This document shows, piece by piece, positions 1-5,956 of a DNA stretch of 7,442 bases. This DNA is from Mycoplasmatota bacterium (lineage in GTDB: Bacteria > Bacillota_I > Bacilli_A > Izemoplasmatales > Izemoplasmataceae), in NCBI GenBank assembly GCA_030641535.1, contig DAOWHG010000098.1, positions 1-7,442 on the forward strand. The letters are read 5' to 3'. The number at the start of each line of letters is the position of its first letter. The first letter of the stretch is position 1. Position numbers and translations under genes: made by a program. Under the pieces are notes generated by a model. The model searched no databases and was not told where the DNA came from. It saw only the letters and a program-made list of their open reading frames with translations.

Positions 1-25
1 AATTTCAATAAATATCGATTCATTT

Positions 26-53
26 TAGACCCGAATTTCGGGTCTATTTTTTT
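26..53 (+). terminator. Intrinsic terminator of an upstream gene outside the window
   Basis: An 8-bp perfect stem (TAGACCCG at 26-33 with CGGGTCTA at 39-46, loop AATTT) is followed at once by seven T residues (47-53). The stem is far more GC-rich than its surroundings, as expected of a Rho-independent terminator. The T tract lies only on the + strand side, so it ends a + strand transcript entering from the left. The gene it serves is not visible; bases 1-25 hold no identifiable coding sequence. Confidence 0.9.
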
Positions 54-92
54 ATAGTTTACTATATAAAATATAGTATAATGTAGTATAAT
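53..92 (+). promoter_or_regulatory. Promoter/operator region of the ABC-rimM-trmD-ASST operon
   Basis: Two perfect TATAAT hexamers occur at 77-82 and 87-92, inside a tandem 10-bp direct repeat of TAGTATAAT (74-82, 84-92). Neither has a good -35 box at 16-18 bp or a TGn extension. Overlapping them are inverted repeats TATAGT-TT-ACTATA (53-66) and ACTATAT-AAA-ATATAGT (61-77), the second ending in the first -10 box. This suggests a promoter under operator control, but palindromes arise easily in DNA this AT-rich. The resulting 5' leader would be about 65-75 nt. Confidence 0.5.
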
Positions 93-166
93 TATGTAGA
101 GGATGATATTTCCGGAGATAAAACTACAAAAAATACATGGATTTTCGTTCATTTTAGGAGGACTTT

Positions 167-955
167 ATGAATACGCTTGAAGTAAAAAATATAAAGAAAA
201 CATTTAAATTATCAAGAAAACAACAGAAAATTGAAAAGACTAAAATAAAATTAAAAGTAGCTGTAGATGATTTGTCATTCACAGCTTACTCAGGAGAGAT
301 ATTTGGACTACTTGGACCTAATGGTGCTGGTAAAACTACTTGTTTAAGAGCTATTTCAACGTTAATTAAACCTGATGAAGGAGATATTATTGTTGGAGGA
401 AGTAGCGTAGTTGATGATTCAAATAGTGTTAGAGGGAAAATTGGATTTCTTACTAGTGAACTTAAATTAGAAGACCATTTTACTCCTAACTACTTATATA
501 CTTATTTTTCAAGACTTCATGGAATTGAAGAGGAAGTAATTCAAGAAAGAAAAGGTGTATTTTTTAAGAAATTTGGAATTGAAGAATTTATGGAAGTTAA
601 AGTTGGGGACTTATCAACTGGTATGAAACAAAAAGTGAGTATCGCGATTAGTTTAGTTCATGATCCTGAATTTATAATTTTTGATGAACCAACTAATGGA
701 CTTGATGTATTAACTGCGAGAAGTGTAACTGACTATTTAATTGAATTAAAAGAGAGTGGAAAAACAGTTATTTTGTCTACTCATATATTAAGTGTAGTTG
801 ATAAGTTATGCGATCGTGTTGGTATTATAATCAACGGTAAAATGAAAATTTGTGACACAATTGAAAATGTTCTTAGTACAAATCCTAATAATGATTTAGA
901 AGAAATCTTCTTTGACCTTGTAAAAGAAGATGAATTACTAGGAGGTGCTTACTAA
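167..955 (+). CDS. ABC transporter ATP-binding protein, NatA type
   Basis: This is the cytoplasmic ATPase subunit (262 aa) of an ABC-2 type exporter, powering the permease encoded next to it. Visible motifs are Walker A GPNGAGKT (50-57), signature LSTGM (149-153), Walker B IIFDEP with catalytic Glu174 (170-175), D-loop GLD (178-180) and switch His206. The usual Q-loop Gln is absent: the segment reads GFLTSELKL (93-101), as is common in NatA-like ATPases. A Lys-rich stretch (residues 14-31) sits between the first beta strand and Walker A; similar insertions are known in some Bacillota NatA homologs. ATG 167 is preceded by AGGAGG at 156-161. The stop codon overlaps the permease start by one base (TAATG), so the two are translationally coupled. 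NatAB exports Na+ in Bacillus, but the substrate cannot be read from this sequence; lipids, drugs or peptides are also possible. No accompanying regulator or two-component system is visible. Confidence 0.93.
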   Translation: MNTLEVKNIKKTFKLSRKQQKIEKTKIKLKVAVDDLSFTAYSGEIFGLLGPNGAGKTTCLRAISTLIKPDEGDIIVGGSSVVDDSNSVRGKIGFLTSELKLEDHFTPNYLYTYFSRLHGIEEEVIQERKGVFFKKFGIEEFMEVKVGDLSTGMKQKVSIAISLVHDPEFIIFDEPTNGLDVLTARSVTDYLIELKESGKTVILSTHILSVVDKLCDRVGIIINGKMKICDTIENVLSTNPNNDLEEIFFDLVKEDELLGGAY

Positions 956-2130
956 TGAGAAATGTTTATACAATATTTAAAAAAGAATTTTATCGTGTAA
1001 TGAGTGATCGTCGTTTAGTATTCACTGCTATCTTACTACCAGGGCTTGCTATATATATAATGTATACATTTATTGGGAGCGCTATTGGTAATGAAATTGA
1101 TGATATTGAAGCACATACAATGGTTGTTTATACTGAAAATTTACCTATTGAGTTTGAAAATTATTTAGAAACTGAGGGAATTACCCCTGAGTATTATGAT
1201 TATATTCCCGCAGAAAGTGATGATTTAGAAAACCGTATATTGAACGGAGAAGTTGATTTATTAATCAGATTTTCAGAATCTTTTGCGGATGATATTGATA
1301 ATCTGGTTGTGACTGATATTTACGCAAGTTATAATCCAGGTGAAAAATATAGTGAATATACATATAACAGAATTATTAATACTTTATTTTCTTATGCTAA
1401 TGTAATTGGAGAAGAAAGATATGGAGATGCTTATTATTCTTTTAATTTTGATTCAACAATAATCATGGATGAAGAAAAAGCAGCTGGACAAGGATTTGCG
1501 ATGTTATTACCAATGTTAATAGTAATGTTTTTGTTTAGTGGTGCAATGAGTATTGGACCTGATTCTATTGCTGGTGAAAAAGAAAGAGGAACAATTGCTA
1601 CTTTATTAGTAACACCAATAAAAAGAAGTGAAATAGCTATTGGAAAAGTACTCAGTTTAACCGTTATTTCAATGTTTAGTGCTACCAGTTCCTTTATTGG
1701 AATAATGTTAAGCCTGCCTAATCTGATGTCAGCTGGAGGACAATTAGATGTATTTATATATGATGCTGGAGATATATTAATACTGTTTTCTGTATTGTTA
1801 GTTACTGTATTTGTAATAGTAGGTTTAGTCTCAGTTCTTAGTGCTTATGCTAAGTCTATTAAAGAAGCTTCAATGCTAATACTCCCCTTCTATTTCATAA
1901 GTATGGCATTGGGTATTAGTACAATGTTTAGTGGTGAAGCAAGTAGTGATTTATGGGTTTACTTTATGCCAATCTATAGTTCAGTACATTTAATTATTTC
2001 AATTCTTACATTCGATATTTCAATTACTGCGTATATCATAACAGTTACTACGAGCTTGGTATATGTGGCAATATTTGTATTCATATTAACAAGACTATTC
2101 CAATCAGAAAAAATAATGTTTCAAAAATAA
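955..2130 (+). CDS. ABC-2 type transporter permease, NatB type
   Basis: This is the membrane subunit (391 aa) partnering the preceding ATPase. The topology is typical of the NatB/ABC-2 family: a short basic N-terminus with a coupling helix, a first membrane segment at about 21-43, a large acidic extracytoplasmic domain (about 45-178), then a C-terminal bundle of about five or six membrane segments (around 180-200, 231-253, 272-297, 304-325, 335-351, 358-380). After the second segment comes the family hallmark GEKERGT (207-213) followed by LLVTPIKRSEI, which marks the cytoplasmic loop of exporters of this class. AGGAGG at 940-945, inside the end of the ATPase gene, serves ATG 955. The gene is full length and intact. 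The next gene starts only 10 nt after the stop, with no terminator between, so rimM is in the same transcript. The exported substrate is unknown. Confidence 0.9.
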   Translation: MRNVYTIFKKEFYRVMSDRRLVFTAILLPGLAIYIMYTFIGSAIGNEIDDIEAHTMVVYTENLPIEFENYLETEGITPEYYDYIPAESDDLENRILNGEVDLLIRFSESFADDIDNLVVTDIYASYNPGEKYSEYTYNRIINTLFSYANVIGEERYGDAYYSFNFDSTIIMDEEKAAGQGFAMLLPMLIVMFLFSGAMSIGPDSIAGEKERGTIATLLVTPIKRSEIAIGKVLSLTVISMFSATSSFIGIMLSLPNLMSAGGQLDVFIYDAGDILILFSVLLVTVFVIVGLVSVLSAYAKSIKEASMLILPFYFISMALGISTMFSGEASSDLWVYFMPIYSSVHLIISILTFDISITAYIITVTTSLVYVAIFVFILTRLFQSEKIMFQK

Positions 2131-2140
2131 GAGGTGAATT

Positions 2141-2641
2141 ATGGAATTAATCACAATTGGTAAAATCATTAATACACATGGGTTAAATGGAACTCTAAAA
2201 GTTAAGTCATTCACAGACTTTAAAGAACAAAGATATAGTGAAGGTACCCCTTTATATATCGTTTTTGAACGTGATTATATTCCTGTGACAGTTAAATCTC
2301 ACAAAGAATCTAAAACTATTGATTTAGTTACTTTTAATGAATTTGAGCATATAAACCAAGTTGAAAAATTTAAGGGTTGTGACATAGTAATAGATAAAGA
2401 ATTAATACATAAACTAGATGAAGATGAATTTTATTATAAACAAATAATTGGATTAGATGTCTATGATGATAAAGAGTTAATTGGGAAATGTATAGACATA
2501 AGAGATTATCCTCAAGGAGAAGTAATTGTTGTTAAAACAAATGGGAAAGACAAATTAATTCCATTTAGAAAAGAATTTATTAAAGAAGTAAACCTTGAAG
2601 ATAATAAATTGGTTATTATTATGTGGGAGGGATTAATATGA
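2141..2641 (+). CDS. rimM: Ribosome maturation factor RimM
   Basis: RimM (166 aa) binds ribosomal protein S19 in the 30S head and assists late 30S assembly and 16S rRNA processing. The N-terminal RimM beta-barrel opens with the characteristic GKIINTHGLNGTLKVKSFTD (residues 7-26). The C-terminal PRC-barrel begins at about residue 97 (YYKQIIGLDV) and includes the YPQGEVIVVKTNGKDKLIPF segment. The length is normal for the family. GAGGTG (2131-2136) precedes ATG 2141. The gene ends with TGA at 2639-2641, and a product of correct length shows TGA is a stop codon here. The stop overlaps the trmD start as ATGA (2638-2641). The rimM-trmD pairing is conserved in bacteria; the ABC permease gene upstream is not its usual neighbour. 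Confidence 0.95.
   Translation: MELITIGKIINTHGLNGTLKVKSFTDFKEQRYSEGTPLYIVFERDYIPVTVKSHKESKTIDLVTFNEFEHINQVEKFKGCDIVIDKELIHKLDEDEFYYKQIIGLDVYDDKELIGKCIDIRDYPQGEVIVVKTNGKDKLIPFRKEFIKEVNLEDNKLVIIMWEGLI
2625..2630 (+). promoter_or_regulatory. Ribosome binding site fixing the trmD start
   Basis: GGGAGG lies seven bases before ATG 2638. It overlaps the in-frame GTG at 2623, so that GTG cannot be the start, and it sits inside the last codons of rimM. Confidence 0.85.
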
Positions 2642-3333
2642 GAATTGATGTCCTGACGTTATTCCCTAAAATGTTTGATGGATTTTTAAGTGAATCTATT
2701 ATGGGAAAAGCAATTGAAAATAAATTAGTAGAAATAAATATCATTAATTTTAGAGAATTCTCAAAAAATAAGCATAAGAAAGTTGATGATTCTCCATATG
2801 GTGGAGGAGCAGGAATGGTTTTAAGTGTTGTTCCTGTATATGAAGCACTTATTAGTATAAAAGGATATGAGGAAGCTCTTAAAATAATCGTTACTCCACA
2901 AGGAGTAACCTTTAAACAAGAAACTGCATATGAGTTAAGTAGTACTTCTCATATAATTATTTTATGTGGGCATTATGAAGGATTTGATGAAAGAATAAGA
3001 GACTTATTCGATATGGAAATATCAATTGGAGATTTTGTGTTAACTGGAGGAGAAATTGCGGCAATGGCTTTAATTGACGCAATTACTAGAGTTATGCCTA
3101 ATGTTATAAGTAAAAATGAATCACATTTGAATGATTCATTTAGTAATAATTTATTAGAGCACCCTCACTACACTAGACCAAGTGAGTTCATGGGAAAAAA
3201 AGTACCTGATGTTTTAGTAAGCGGTAATCACAAATTGATTGAAGAATGGCGAAAAAATGAATCTATCAAAAGAACAAAAGAAAGAAGAAAAGATTTATAT
3301 GATAAATTCAGGAAGGAGCAGGGAAATGAATAA
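2638..3333 (+). CDS. trmD: tRNA (guanine37-N1)-methyltransferase TrmD
   Basis: TrmD (231 aa) transfers a methyl group from S-adenosylmethionine to N1 of G37 in tRNAs reading CNN and some other codons, preventing +1 frameshifting. It is a cytoplasmic SPOUT-class dimer. Family signatures are the start MRIDVLTLFPKMF, the SPYGGGAGM loop (52-60), and the trefoil-knot SAM site formed by CGHYEGFDERI (110-120) and SIGDFVLTGGEIAA (129-142). Arg151 (AITR) matches the Arg that positions the substrate guanine. The DSF segment (166-168) carries the likely catalytic Asp, and LLEHPHYTRP (172-181) and SGNHKLIEEWR (195-205) close the C-terminal tRNA-binding part. The start at ATG 2638 is chosen from the ribosome binding site and homology; GTG 2623 would add five unneeded residues. 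It overlaps rimM by 4 nt and the sulfotransferase gene by 8 nt. The usual downstream neighbour rplS is displaced by that gene. Confidence 0.96.
   Translation: MRIDVLTLFPKMFDGFLSESIMGKAIENKLVEINIINFREFSKNKHKKVDDSPYGGGAGMVLSVVPVYEALISIKGYEEALKIIVTPQGVTFKQETAYELSSTSHIIILCGHYEGFDERIRDLFDMEISIGDFVLTGGEIAAMALIDAITRVMPNVISKNESHLNDSFSNNLLEHPHYTRPSEFMGKKVPDVLVSGNHKLIEEWRKNESIKRTKERRKDLYDKFRKEQGNE
3313..3318 (+). promoter_or_regulatory. Ribosome binding site fixing the ASST start
   Basis: AAGGAG, within the last codons of trmD, lies seven bases before ATG 3326. The in-frame TTG at 3239 has no such site and would add 29 residues encoded by out-of-frame trmD sequence. Confidence 0.85.
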
Positions 3334-5317
3334 AGCAGCACTAAAGAAGTTTTTTATTGAAGACAATTTATTAATAATTATTGACGGATTTCTTATTGGT
3401 CTTGTATTGATTGGTTTCCTTATTTTTGGATTATCTGATCCTAAAGATACATTCACAAAGACTGTTGATTCTTATACAAATAGCCAACAATCTTATGAAG
3501 AATCTTTTATAAGAAGATATCAGTTAGATGATTATACAAAAGATGAACCATATTTTGTCTTAAATCCATATAAAATGTCTCCACTTTCAGGATTATTGAT
3601 GTTTGAAACTGAAACAGAAACTAGCTTTAAAATAGTAGTAGTAGGTAAAACAGCAGATGCAAATATTGAATTTACTACAGAATCTACAAAAGATCATTAT
3701 ATACCTGTATACGGGTTATATCCTGAATACTTAAATATGATTGAGTTATATGAAATATCAGGAGATATTGAAACTTTAGTGTCTACAACAGTAATTTATA
3801 CTCCTGGGTTACCTAAAGAAATTACTTTTCCAACAGTAATCGAAACAACACATGAGTACTTTGGTGATGATTTAATGATGTTGATGCCAGCTTTAGGATC
3901 TTACCCAGTAGCTTATGATTATAATGGAGATGTTAGATGGTATTTATCATCTAAATTAACTTGGGCACCTGTAATGCTTGAAAATGGTCATTTATTACTT
4001 GGAACAGATAGGCTAGTAGCAGATCCATATTATACAACAGGATTATATGAGATAGATTATTTAGGAAAAGTGTATGCTGAATATACACTTCCTGGAGGAT
4101 ATCATCATGATGTATTCGAAATGAGTAATGGTAATTTACTTGTTGGTACAAGTGATTTTGATGGAACTGTTGAAGATGTAGTTGTTGAATTAGAAAGAAC
4201 AAGTGGAGATATTATTAATACATGGGATATCGAGGATTACTTACCGGAATTAGATGGAATGGCAGAAATGTGGACTTCATTTGATTGGTTCCATAATAAT
4301 AGTATTTTCTATGATGAATCTACTGATTCAATTATATTATCAGGTCGTCATCAAGATGCTGTAATTAGTATCGACTATTCAACGAATGATTTGAATTGGG
4401 TGTTAGGAGATCCAGAAAATTGGGGAACTGACTTTGTAGATGCTTATTTCTTTACATCAATTGGCGATAATTTTGAATGGCAATATGCACAACATTCAGC
4501 TATTGCCCTAGATAACGGAAATATCTTCTTATTTGATAATGGTAATAATCGTAGTAAACTAAGAGAATCTGATGTTTTAGCAGAAGATAATTACTCTCGT
4601 GGAGTAATATATGATATCGATACAACAAACATGACAATCCAGCAAGTTTATCAATTCGGAAAGGAACTTGGAAGTGCTTTTTATAGTCCTTATATCTCGA
4701 ATGTAGAATACTACGCAGATGACAATTATTTAATCCATAGTGGAGGATATGGTGAGGTTTCAGGAGAAACCCTAAATATTCCTGCACCATTGAGCGAAGA
4801 TTTTCAATCTGCGCTATTGAATTCTATTACCATTGAAGTATTGGATGGAGAAGAAGTTTATCGTTTAGAAGTTAATAGTAACTTTTACCGAGCAAAGAGG
4901 ATTTCATTGTATACTGACTTAACAACTTATGATTTAGGTCCTGCAGAAATTTTAGGTAAATTTATAGTCACTGAAACGACTGATGAAACTTTTGAAGATG
5001 GATTCAAATTCTTTGACACTGTACCACCTAGATACGAAGTTGATTTACTTAAAGAGGAAGATCGATTTGTTGTTAATGGAGTATTTGATAACACAGAGAT
5101 TGTATATCTTATATTAGAAAACTCAGATAATAAATATGTTTACCATATACCTACAGGAAGTAACACATATACAGCTATGTGTACTATTGTAAGTGATGGT
5201 GATGATTCCATTGTTTCGTTCTATGTGAACGAAGAAGGGATTAGTGGAACATATAAAGTTTATTTAAATATTGATGGTCATAAATTTGACCTTTATAAAA
5301 AGGTGATTTTTAACTAA
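3326..5317 (+). CDS. Membrane-anchored arylsulfate sulfotransferase (ASST family)
   Basis: ASST enzymes move a sulfuryl group from one phenolic sulfate to another phenol, without PAPS, through a sulfated-His intermediate outside the cytoplasm. The 663-aa product has a basic N-terminus (Lys3, Lys7, Lys8), one hydrophobic segment (about 14-36) with no lipobox Cys, then a long extracytoplasmic part, so it is probably a signal-anchored surface protein. Residues about 75-165 resemble the N-terminal ASST beta-domain. The propeller follows, with the expected active-site motifs: YHHD (259-262), DWFHNN with His323 (320-325), SGRHQD with Arg341 (339-344), and QYAQHSA with His390, the likely nucleophile (386-392). 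These correspond by motif to His252, His356, Arg374 and His436 of the E. coli enzyme. A further all-beta stretch of about 95 residues (567-663) follows. There is only one Cys (619), so the disulfide of the Gram-negative enzymes is impossible. The gene overlaps trmD by 8 nt and lies where rplS normally follows. Substrates are unknown; a non-catalytic role is less likely given the intact motifs. Confidence 0.85.
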   Translation: MNKAALKKFFIEDNLLIIIDGFLIGLVLIGFLIFGLSDPKDTFTKTVDSYTNSQQSYEESFIRRYQLDDYTKDEPYFVLNPYKMSPLSGLLMFETETETSFKIVVVGKTADANIEFTTESTKDHYIPVYGLYPEYLNMIELYEISGDIETLVSTTVIYTPGLPKEITFPTVIETTHEYFGDDLMMLMPALGSYPVAYDYNGDVRWYLSSKLTWAPVMLENGHLLLGTDRLVADPYYTTGLYEIDYLGKVYAEYTLPGGYHHDVFEMSNGNLLVGTSDFDGTVEDVVVELERTSGDIINTWDIEDYLPELDGMAEMWTSFDWFHNNSIFYDESTDSIILSGRHQDAVISIDYSTNDLNWVLGDPENWGTDFVDAYFFTSIGDNFEWQYAQHSAIALDNGNIFLFDNGNNRSKLRESDVLAEDNYSRGVIYDIDTTNMTIQQVYQFGKELGSAFYSPYISNVEYYADDNYLIHSGGYGEVSGETLNIPAPLSEDFQSALLNSITIEVLDGEEVYRLEVNSNFYRAKRISLYTDLTTYDLGPAEILGKFIVTETTDETFEDGFKFFDTVPPRYEVDLLKEEDRFVVNGVFDNTEIVYLILENSDNKYVYHIPTGSNTYTAMCTIVSDGDDSIVSFYVNEEGISGTYKVYLNIDGHKFDLYKKVIFN

Positions 5318-5326
5318 AAATAACTG

Positions 5327-5355
5327 TTGCGTATCATATTTAGGTATGATATAAT
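5327..5355 (+). promoter_or_regulatory. rplS promoter (extended -10)
   Basis: TTGCGT (-35, 5327-5332) is separated by 17 bp from TATAAT (5350-5355), which carries the extended element TGA at 5347-5349. Transcription would start near 5362, giving a leader of about 77 nt. A perfect inverted repeat, TATCATA (5332-5338) and TATGATA (5345-5351), fills the spacer and overlaps both boxes. The promoter starts only 10 nt after the sulfotransferase stop codon and lets rplS be made independently of the upstream operon. Confidence 0.85.
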
Positions 5356-5361
5356 AATTAA

Positions 5362-5438
5362 CGCTGTTAAATCTAATTAAACTTTGCTCCGCTTTGGAAG
5401 ACCCTTATGAGCAAATGTAAAAGTAAGGAGTGAAAAAT
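5362..5438 (+). ncRNA. Structured L19 mRNA leader, probable autoregulatory element
   Basis: A perfect 7-bp stem, TTTGCTC (5383-5389) with GAGCAAA (5409-5415), encloses a 19-nt loop. Loop bases CCTTA (5403-5407) are complementary to TAAGG (5424-5428), which is the core of the Shine-Dalgarno sequence, so an H-type pseudoknot could hide the ribosome binding site. ACTTT (5381-5385) could instead pair with AAAGT (5420-5424). Leaders of rplS in low-GC Gram-positive bacteria are known as candidate L19 autoregulatory RNAs (L19_leader family). Membership here is inferred from position and foldability, not from a covariance search. Translation could be shut down when free L19 binds. Confidence 0.65.
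5425..5430 (+). promoter_or_regulatory. Ribosome binding site fixing the rplS start
   Basis: AAGGAG lies eight bases before ATG 5439. The in-frame GTG at 5430 overlaps it and is rejected as a start. Confidence 0.88.
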
Positions 5439-5786
5439 ATGTCTCAGCAATTATTGAATGATATTACTAAAGAATATCAAAAACAAGATGTACCTGCTTT
5501 TAGAGCTGGAGATTCTGTAAAAGTATCTGTTAAAATAAAAGAAGGTAATCGCGAAAGAATCCAAATTTTTGAAGGTTTAGTAATTCAAAGACAAGGTGGA
5601 GGAATTGGAGAAACTTTCACAGTACGTAAGGTATCTTATGGTATTGGTGTAGAAAGAACATTCCCTGTGCATTCACCATCAGTAGAAAGTATCCAAATTG
5701 TAAAAAAAGGTAAAGTTCGTAGAGCTAAACTATTTTACATTAGAGGATTATCTGCTAAAAAATCTCGTATCAAAGAACGTAGATAA
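5439..5786 (+). CDS. rplS: 50S ribosomal protein L19
   Basis: L19 (115 aa, normal length) sits at the interface of the 50S and 30S subunits and contributes to an intersubunit bridge. The sequence is textbook: AFRAGDSVKVSVKIKEGNRE (residues 20-39), IQIFEGLVIQRQGGGIGETF, TVRKVSYGIGVERTFPVHSP, and the basic tail KKGKVRRAKLFYIRGLSAKK. Start ATG 5439 gives MSQQLLNDITKEYQ, the usual L19 N-terminus. The gene has its own promoter and leader and is followed by a strong terminator, so it can be a monocistronic unit. Readthrough from the upstream operon also remains possible, because no convincing terminator follows the sulfotransferase gene. Confidence 0.98.
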   Translation: MSQQLLNDITKEYQKQDVPAFRAGDSVKVSVKIKEGNRERIQIFEGLVIQRQGGGIGETFTVRKVSYGIGVERTFPVHSPSVESIQIVKKGKVRRAKLFYIRGLSAKKSRIKERR

Positions 5787-5793
5787 TAAAAAG

Positions 5794-5818
5794 ATACCAT
5801 CAAACGATGGTATTTTTT
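5794..5818 (+). terminator. Intrinsic terminator of rplS
   Basis: An 8-bp perfect stem, ATACCATC (5794-5801) and GATGGTAT (5806-5813) with loop AAAC, is followed by a run of T residues to 5818. It begins seven bases after the rplS stop codon. Confidence 0.93.
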
Positions 5819-5868
5819 ATTAGCATATCAGTAGAAAATAAAAGAGTTTTTGTACATGTTGCACAAAA

Positions 5869-5889
5869 TTTATGAAAAGTTTTCATAAA
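5869..5889 (+). promoter_or_regulatory. Upstream 21-bp palindrome, candidate operator for the LacI-family regulator
   Basis: This is a perfect 10-1-10 inverted repeat with half-sites TTTATGAAAA and TTTTCATAAA around a central G. The core TGAAAA...TTTTCA is the same half-site as the cre-like element at 5904-5917 but with a 1-bp rather than 2-bp centre. The centres are about 31.5 bp apart, close to three helical turns, so two repressor dimers could sit on the same DNA face. Binding by the adjacent gene product is inference. Confidence 0.55.
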
Positions 5890-5902
5890 ACAAGCCTTTT
5901 TA

Positions 5903-5930
5903 TTGAAAACATTTTCACTTATGATATAAT
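5903..5930 (+). promoter_or_regulatory. ccpA promoter with overlapping cre-like operator
   Basis: TTGAAA (5903-5908) is spaced 16 bp from TATAAT (5925-5930), which has the extended -10 TGA at 5922-5924. Overlapping the -35 box is TGAAAACATTTTCA (5904-5917), a perfect 6-2-6 inverted repeat. It fits the catabolite-responsive element consensus TGWAANCGNTNWCA except that the central CG is CA. A protein bound there would block RNA polymerase, consistent with autorepression of the downstream LacI-family gene. Confidence 0.75.
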
Positions 5931-5942
5931 TTAAGTGATGAA

Positions 5943-5948
5943 AGAAGG
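5943..5948 (+). promoter_or_regulatory. Ribosome binding site fixing the ccpA start
   Basis: AGAAGG, continuing as GGTG to 5950, lies eight bases before ATG 5957. The in-frame GTG at 5948 overlaps this site, so ATG 5957 is the start. Confidence 0.8.
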
Positions 5949-5956
5949 TGCTGTTT

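Noticed and set aside
1..25. End of an upstream coding sequence
   Set aside because: Only 25 bases are available; stops occur in more than one frame and no product can be inferred.
3239..3325. TTG-initiated extension of the ASST protein by 29 residues
   Set aside because: It is encoded by trmD in another frame, has no ribosome binding site, and would put a charged stretch before the membrane anchor; ATG 3326 has AAGGAG at good spacing.
3951..4202. Open frame on the - strand within the ASST gene
   Set aside because: No ribosome binding site or recognisable family; composition is the low-complexity mirror of the sense gene.
4500..4790. Second open frame on the - strand within the ASST gene
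   Set aside because: Antisense shadow of a well-supported gene with no start signals or homology.
5289..5311. Possible terminator at the end of the ASST gene (ACCTTT-ATAA-AAAGGT followed by GATTTTT)
   Set aside because: The stem has six pairs with only two G-C pairs, lies inside the coding sequence and is separated from the T tract; too weak to call.
3326..5317. Frameshift or decay of the ASST gene
   Set aside because: The reading frame is continuous from anchor to C-terminal domain and all expected active-site motifs are present.
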